NCBI GenBank assembly: GCA_944323985.1
Contig: CALUUP010000004.1
Span: forward strand, 1-64,000
DNA: 64,000 nt
Reading direction: 5' to 3'
Origin: Candidatus Gastranaerophilales bacterium
GTDB lineage: Bacteria > Cyanobacteriota > Vampirovibrionia > Gastranaerophilales > Gastranaerophilaceae
A program made the translations under genes and the position numbers. The notes under the pieces are model-generated. The model was not told the origin of the DNA. It worked only from the letters and a program-made list of their open reading frames with translations, and searched no databases. Shown here piece after piece: positions 62,879 through 64,000 of this stretch (positions within the stretch are counted from its first letter, which is position 1; each line of letters opens with the position of its first letter).

Positions 62879-63505
62879 ATGTCAAAACAATTATTAAATA
62901 CAAACGGAGAAAAGTTAGGTGAAATTTCATTAAGCGAAGCAGTTTTTGGAGTTGAACCAAACTTACATGTAATGCATTTGGCACTAAGAAGACAATTAAA
63001 CAATGCAAGACAAGGTTCTGCTTGTGCAAAAACAAGAGCAGAAGTATCTGGTGGTGGTAAAAAACCTTGGAAACAAAAAGGTACAGGCCGTGCAAGAGCA
63101 GGTTCTTTAAGATCACCTTTATTTGCAGGTGGTGGTGTAGTATTTGGACCAAAACCAAGAAGTTTTGAAATCAATATGCCACAAAAAGCAAGAAAGTTAG
63201 CATTAAAATCTGCATTGTCTGCAAGAGAAGAACAAATCGTAGTAGTAAAAGATTTTTCTGCTATAACTGAGCCAAAAACAAAATTAATGGCAGGAATTAT
63301 CAAATCATTAAATTTAGCAGGAAAAATTTTAGTTATAGCTGATACAACAGCAGAAGAAAATAAGTATTTAAGTTTAGCAGCAGGAAACATTCCTTCAGTT
63401 AAGCTTTTATTACCTACAAACTTAAATGTAAAAGACTTACTAGAAGCTGATTTCGTTGTAATGACAGAAAAAGCTGTAAATGATATTACAGAAAGGTTGC
63501 AATAA
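62879..63505 (+). CDS. rplD: 50S ribosomal protein L4
   Basis: A 208-residue protein with VFGVEPNLHVMHLALRRQLNNARQGSACAKTRAEVSGGGKKPWKQKGTGRARAGSLRSPLFAGGGVVFGPKPR, the conserved L4 core including the loop that lines the exit tunnel. The rest is the usual alpha/beta domain. L4 also represses its own operon in some bacteria. Confidence 0.98.
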   Translation: MSKQLLNTNGEKLGEISLSEAVFGVEPNLHVMHLALRRQLNNARQGSACAKTRAEVSGGGKKPWKQKGTGRARAGSLRSPLFAGGGVVFGPKPRSFEINMPQKARKLALKSALSAREEQIVVVKDFSAITEPKTKLMAGIIKSLNLAGKILVIADTTAEENKYLSLAAGNIPSVKLLLPTNLNVKDLLEADFVVMTEKAVNDITERLQ

Positions 63506-63813
63506 TGAGTAAAGAAAGATCAAATGTAGAAAAGTTATATGATGTTATTAAAAAACCAATCATAACTGAAAAATCAATGATGGCAACAGCTTTAGGTCAA
63601 TACACTTTTGAAGTTAATAAAGATGCAACAAAAGTTGAAATCGCACAAGCTGTAGAATTAGCTTTTCCGGGAAGAAAAGTTAAAAAAGTAAGAACAGTTT
63701 ATATGCCATCTCACGAAAAAAGAATGGGTCTAAAATTTGGTAGAACAGATTCTTCTAAAAAAGCAATAGTAACTATCGAAGGTGATCCAATCGAAGAATT
63801 AACTGCTATTTAG
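63505..63813 (+). CDS. rplW: 50S ribosomal protein L23
   Basis: A 102-residue protein with YDVIKKPIITEKSMMATALGQYTFEVNKDATKVEIAQAVELAFPGRKVKKVRTVYMP. It sits at the tunnel exit and docks SRP and trigger factor. The start overlaps the rplD stop as TAATG. Confidence 0.97.
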   Translation: MSKERSNVEKLYDVIKKPIITEKSMMATALGQYTFEVNKDATKVEIAQAVELAFPGRKVKKVRTVYMPSHEKRMGLKFGRTDSSKKAIVTIEGDPIEELTAI

Positions 63814-63877
63814 TAGAATAATTCAGAGAAATTAAGTAATAAAAAGCCAAAAAAAGATATGAATAGGAGAAAATAAA

Positions 63878-64000
63878 ATGGCAATTCGTAAAATTAATCC
63901 GACATCTCCGGGACAAAGAGGTATGACAAAAAGTGATTATCAAGAAATCACAACATCAACTCCTGAAAAATCTTTATTAAAGAAGTTAAAAAAGACTTCT
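63878..64000 (+). CDS. rplB: 50S ribosomal protein L2 (partial, 5' end)
   Basis: The first 41 codons are in the window ([39 protein letters not shown]), which match the L2 start, and the gene runs off the right edge. AGGAGAA precedes the ATG. The gene order S10-L3-L4-L23-L2 is standard. Confidence 0.95.
   Translation, partial: MAIRKINPTSPGQRGMTKSDYQEITTSTPEKSLLKKLKKTS

Overview
The window is a very AT-rich stretch of a bacterial chromosome, with short gaps and mostly small operons. The organism has an outer membrane: BamA, two Skp/OmpH chaperones, LptD, two TolC-family proteins, an RND pump and dTDP-rhamnose genes are all present. It also has features typical of the cyanobacterial lineage: a Ycf45/R3H-type ATPase, receiver-LuxR regulators without a linked kinase, a pentapeptide-repeat protein and mini-RNase III. 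There is no photosynthesis gene. A clostridial-type NADP alcohol dehydrogenase and a serpin-like secreted protein fit an anaerobic, host-associated life. My best guess is a non-photosynthetic relative of cyanobacteria (Melainabacteria/Vampirovibrionia, probably Gastranaerophilales). This is an inference from gene content, not from a search.

Layout. 1-560: tRNA-Asn on the minus strand, preceded by a 103-bp tandem repeat that carries copies of the tRNA 5' end. 0.56-4.2 kb: mrnC, an FtsB/DivIC-like protein, a TPR protein, Skp and small secreted proteins. 4.2-6.5 kb: an AAA+ ATPase with a long structured leader, and a CxxCxxCC protein. 6.5-13.8 kb: an envelope cluster of PBP1A, a stand-alone AICARFT-like protein with its catalytic residues lost, a 37-residue membrane peptide, an M23 peptidase, LptD and a class II aldolase. 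13.8-20.5 kb: clpP, a LapA-like protein, flhB, a sigma factor, and the grpE-dnaJ-YVTN-methyltransferase group. 20.6-26.4 kb: a glycosyltransferase, then a signalling operon of GAF/HD-GYP, TPR, two response regulators and a pentapeptide protein. 26.4-29 kb: rpmB and the Ycf45-like ATPase. 28.9-36.9 kb: an RND efflux operon and a second TolC-family gene. 36.9-42 kb (minus): bamA, skp, deoA and a fusion of DUF4177 to the soluble FlhA C-terminal domain. 42-46.3 kb: a signal-less beta-rich protein, a LuxR-only regulator, a large membrane protein with 22-residue repeats, and a radical SAM/SPASM enzyme. 46.5-48.9 kb: rfbC-rfbB-rfbA. 49-52.3 kb: alcohol dehydrogenase, a CDF transporter, a membrane protein and a DtxR/MntR-type regulator beside a perfect palindrome. 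52.3-61.3 kb: prfB, tmk, a lytic transglycosylase, the serpin-like protein, an aminotransferase, gatD, recO, pilT and a Ser/Cys-rich small protein. 61.4 kb to the end: the start of the S10 ribosomal protein operon (rpsJ, rplC, rplD, rplW, partial rplB) with structured leader and spacer regions.

The most unusual items are the DUF4177-FlhA_C fusion, which lacks the membrane export channel although a full FlhB lies 21 kb away; the AICARFT-like pseudoenzyme among peptidoglycan genes; the Ser/Cys-rich possible peptide precursor; the structured leaders at 5.8 and 46.4 kb; and the tRNA-derived tandem repeat. I saw no CRISPR array, insertion sequence or prophage.
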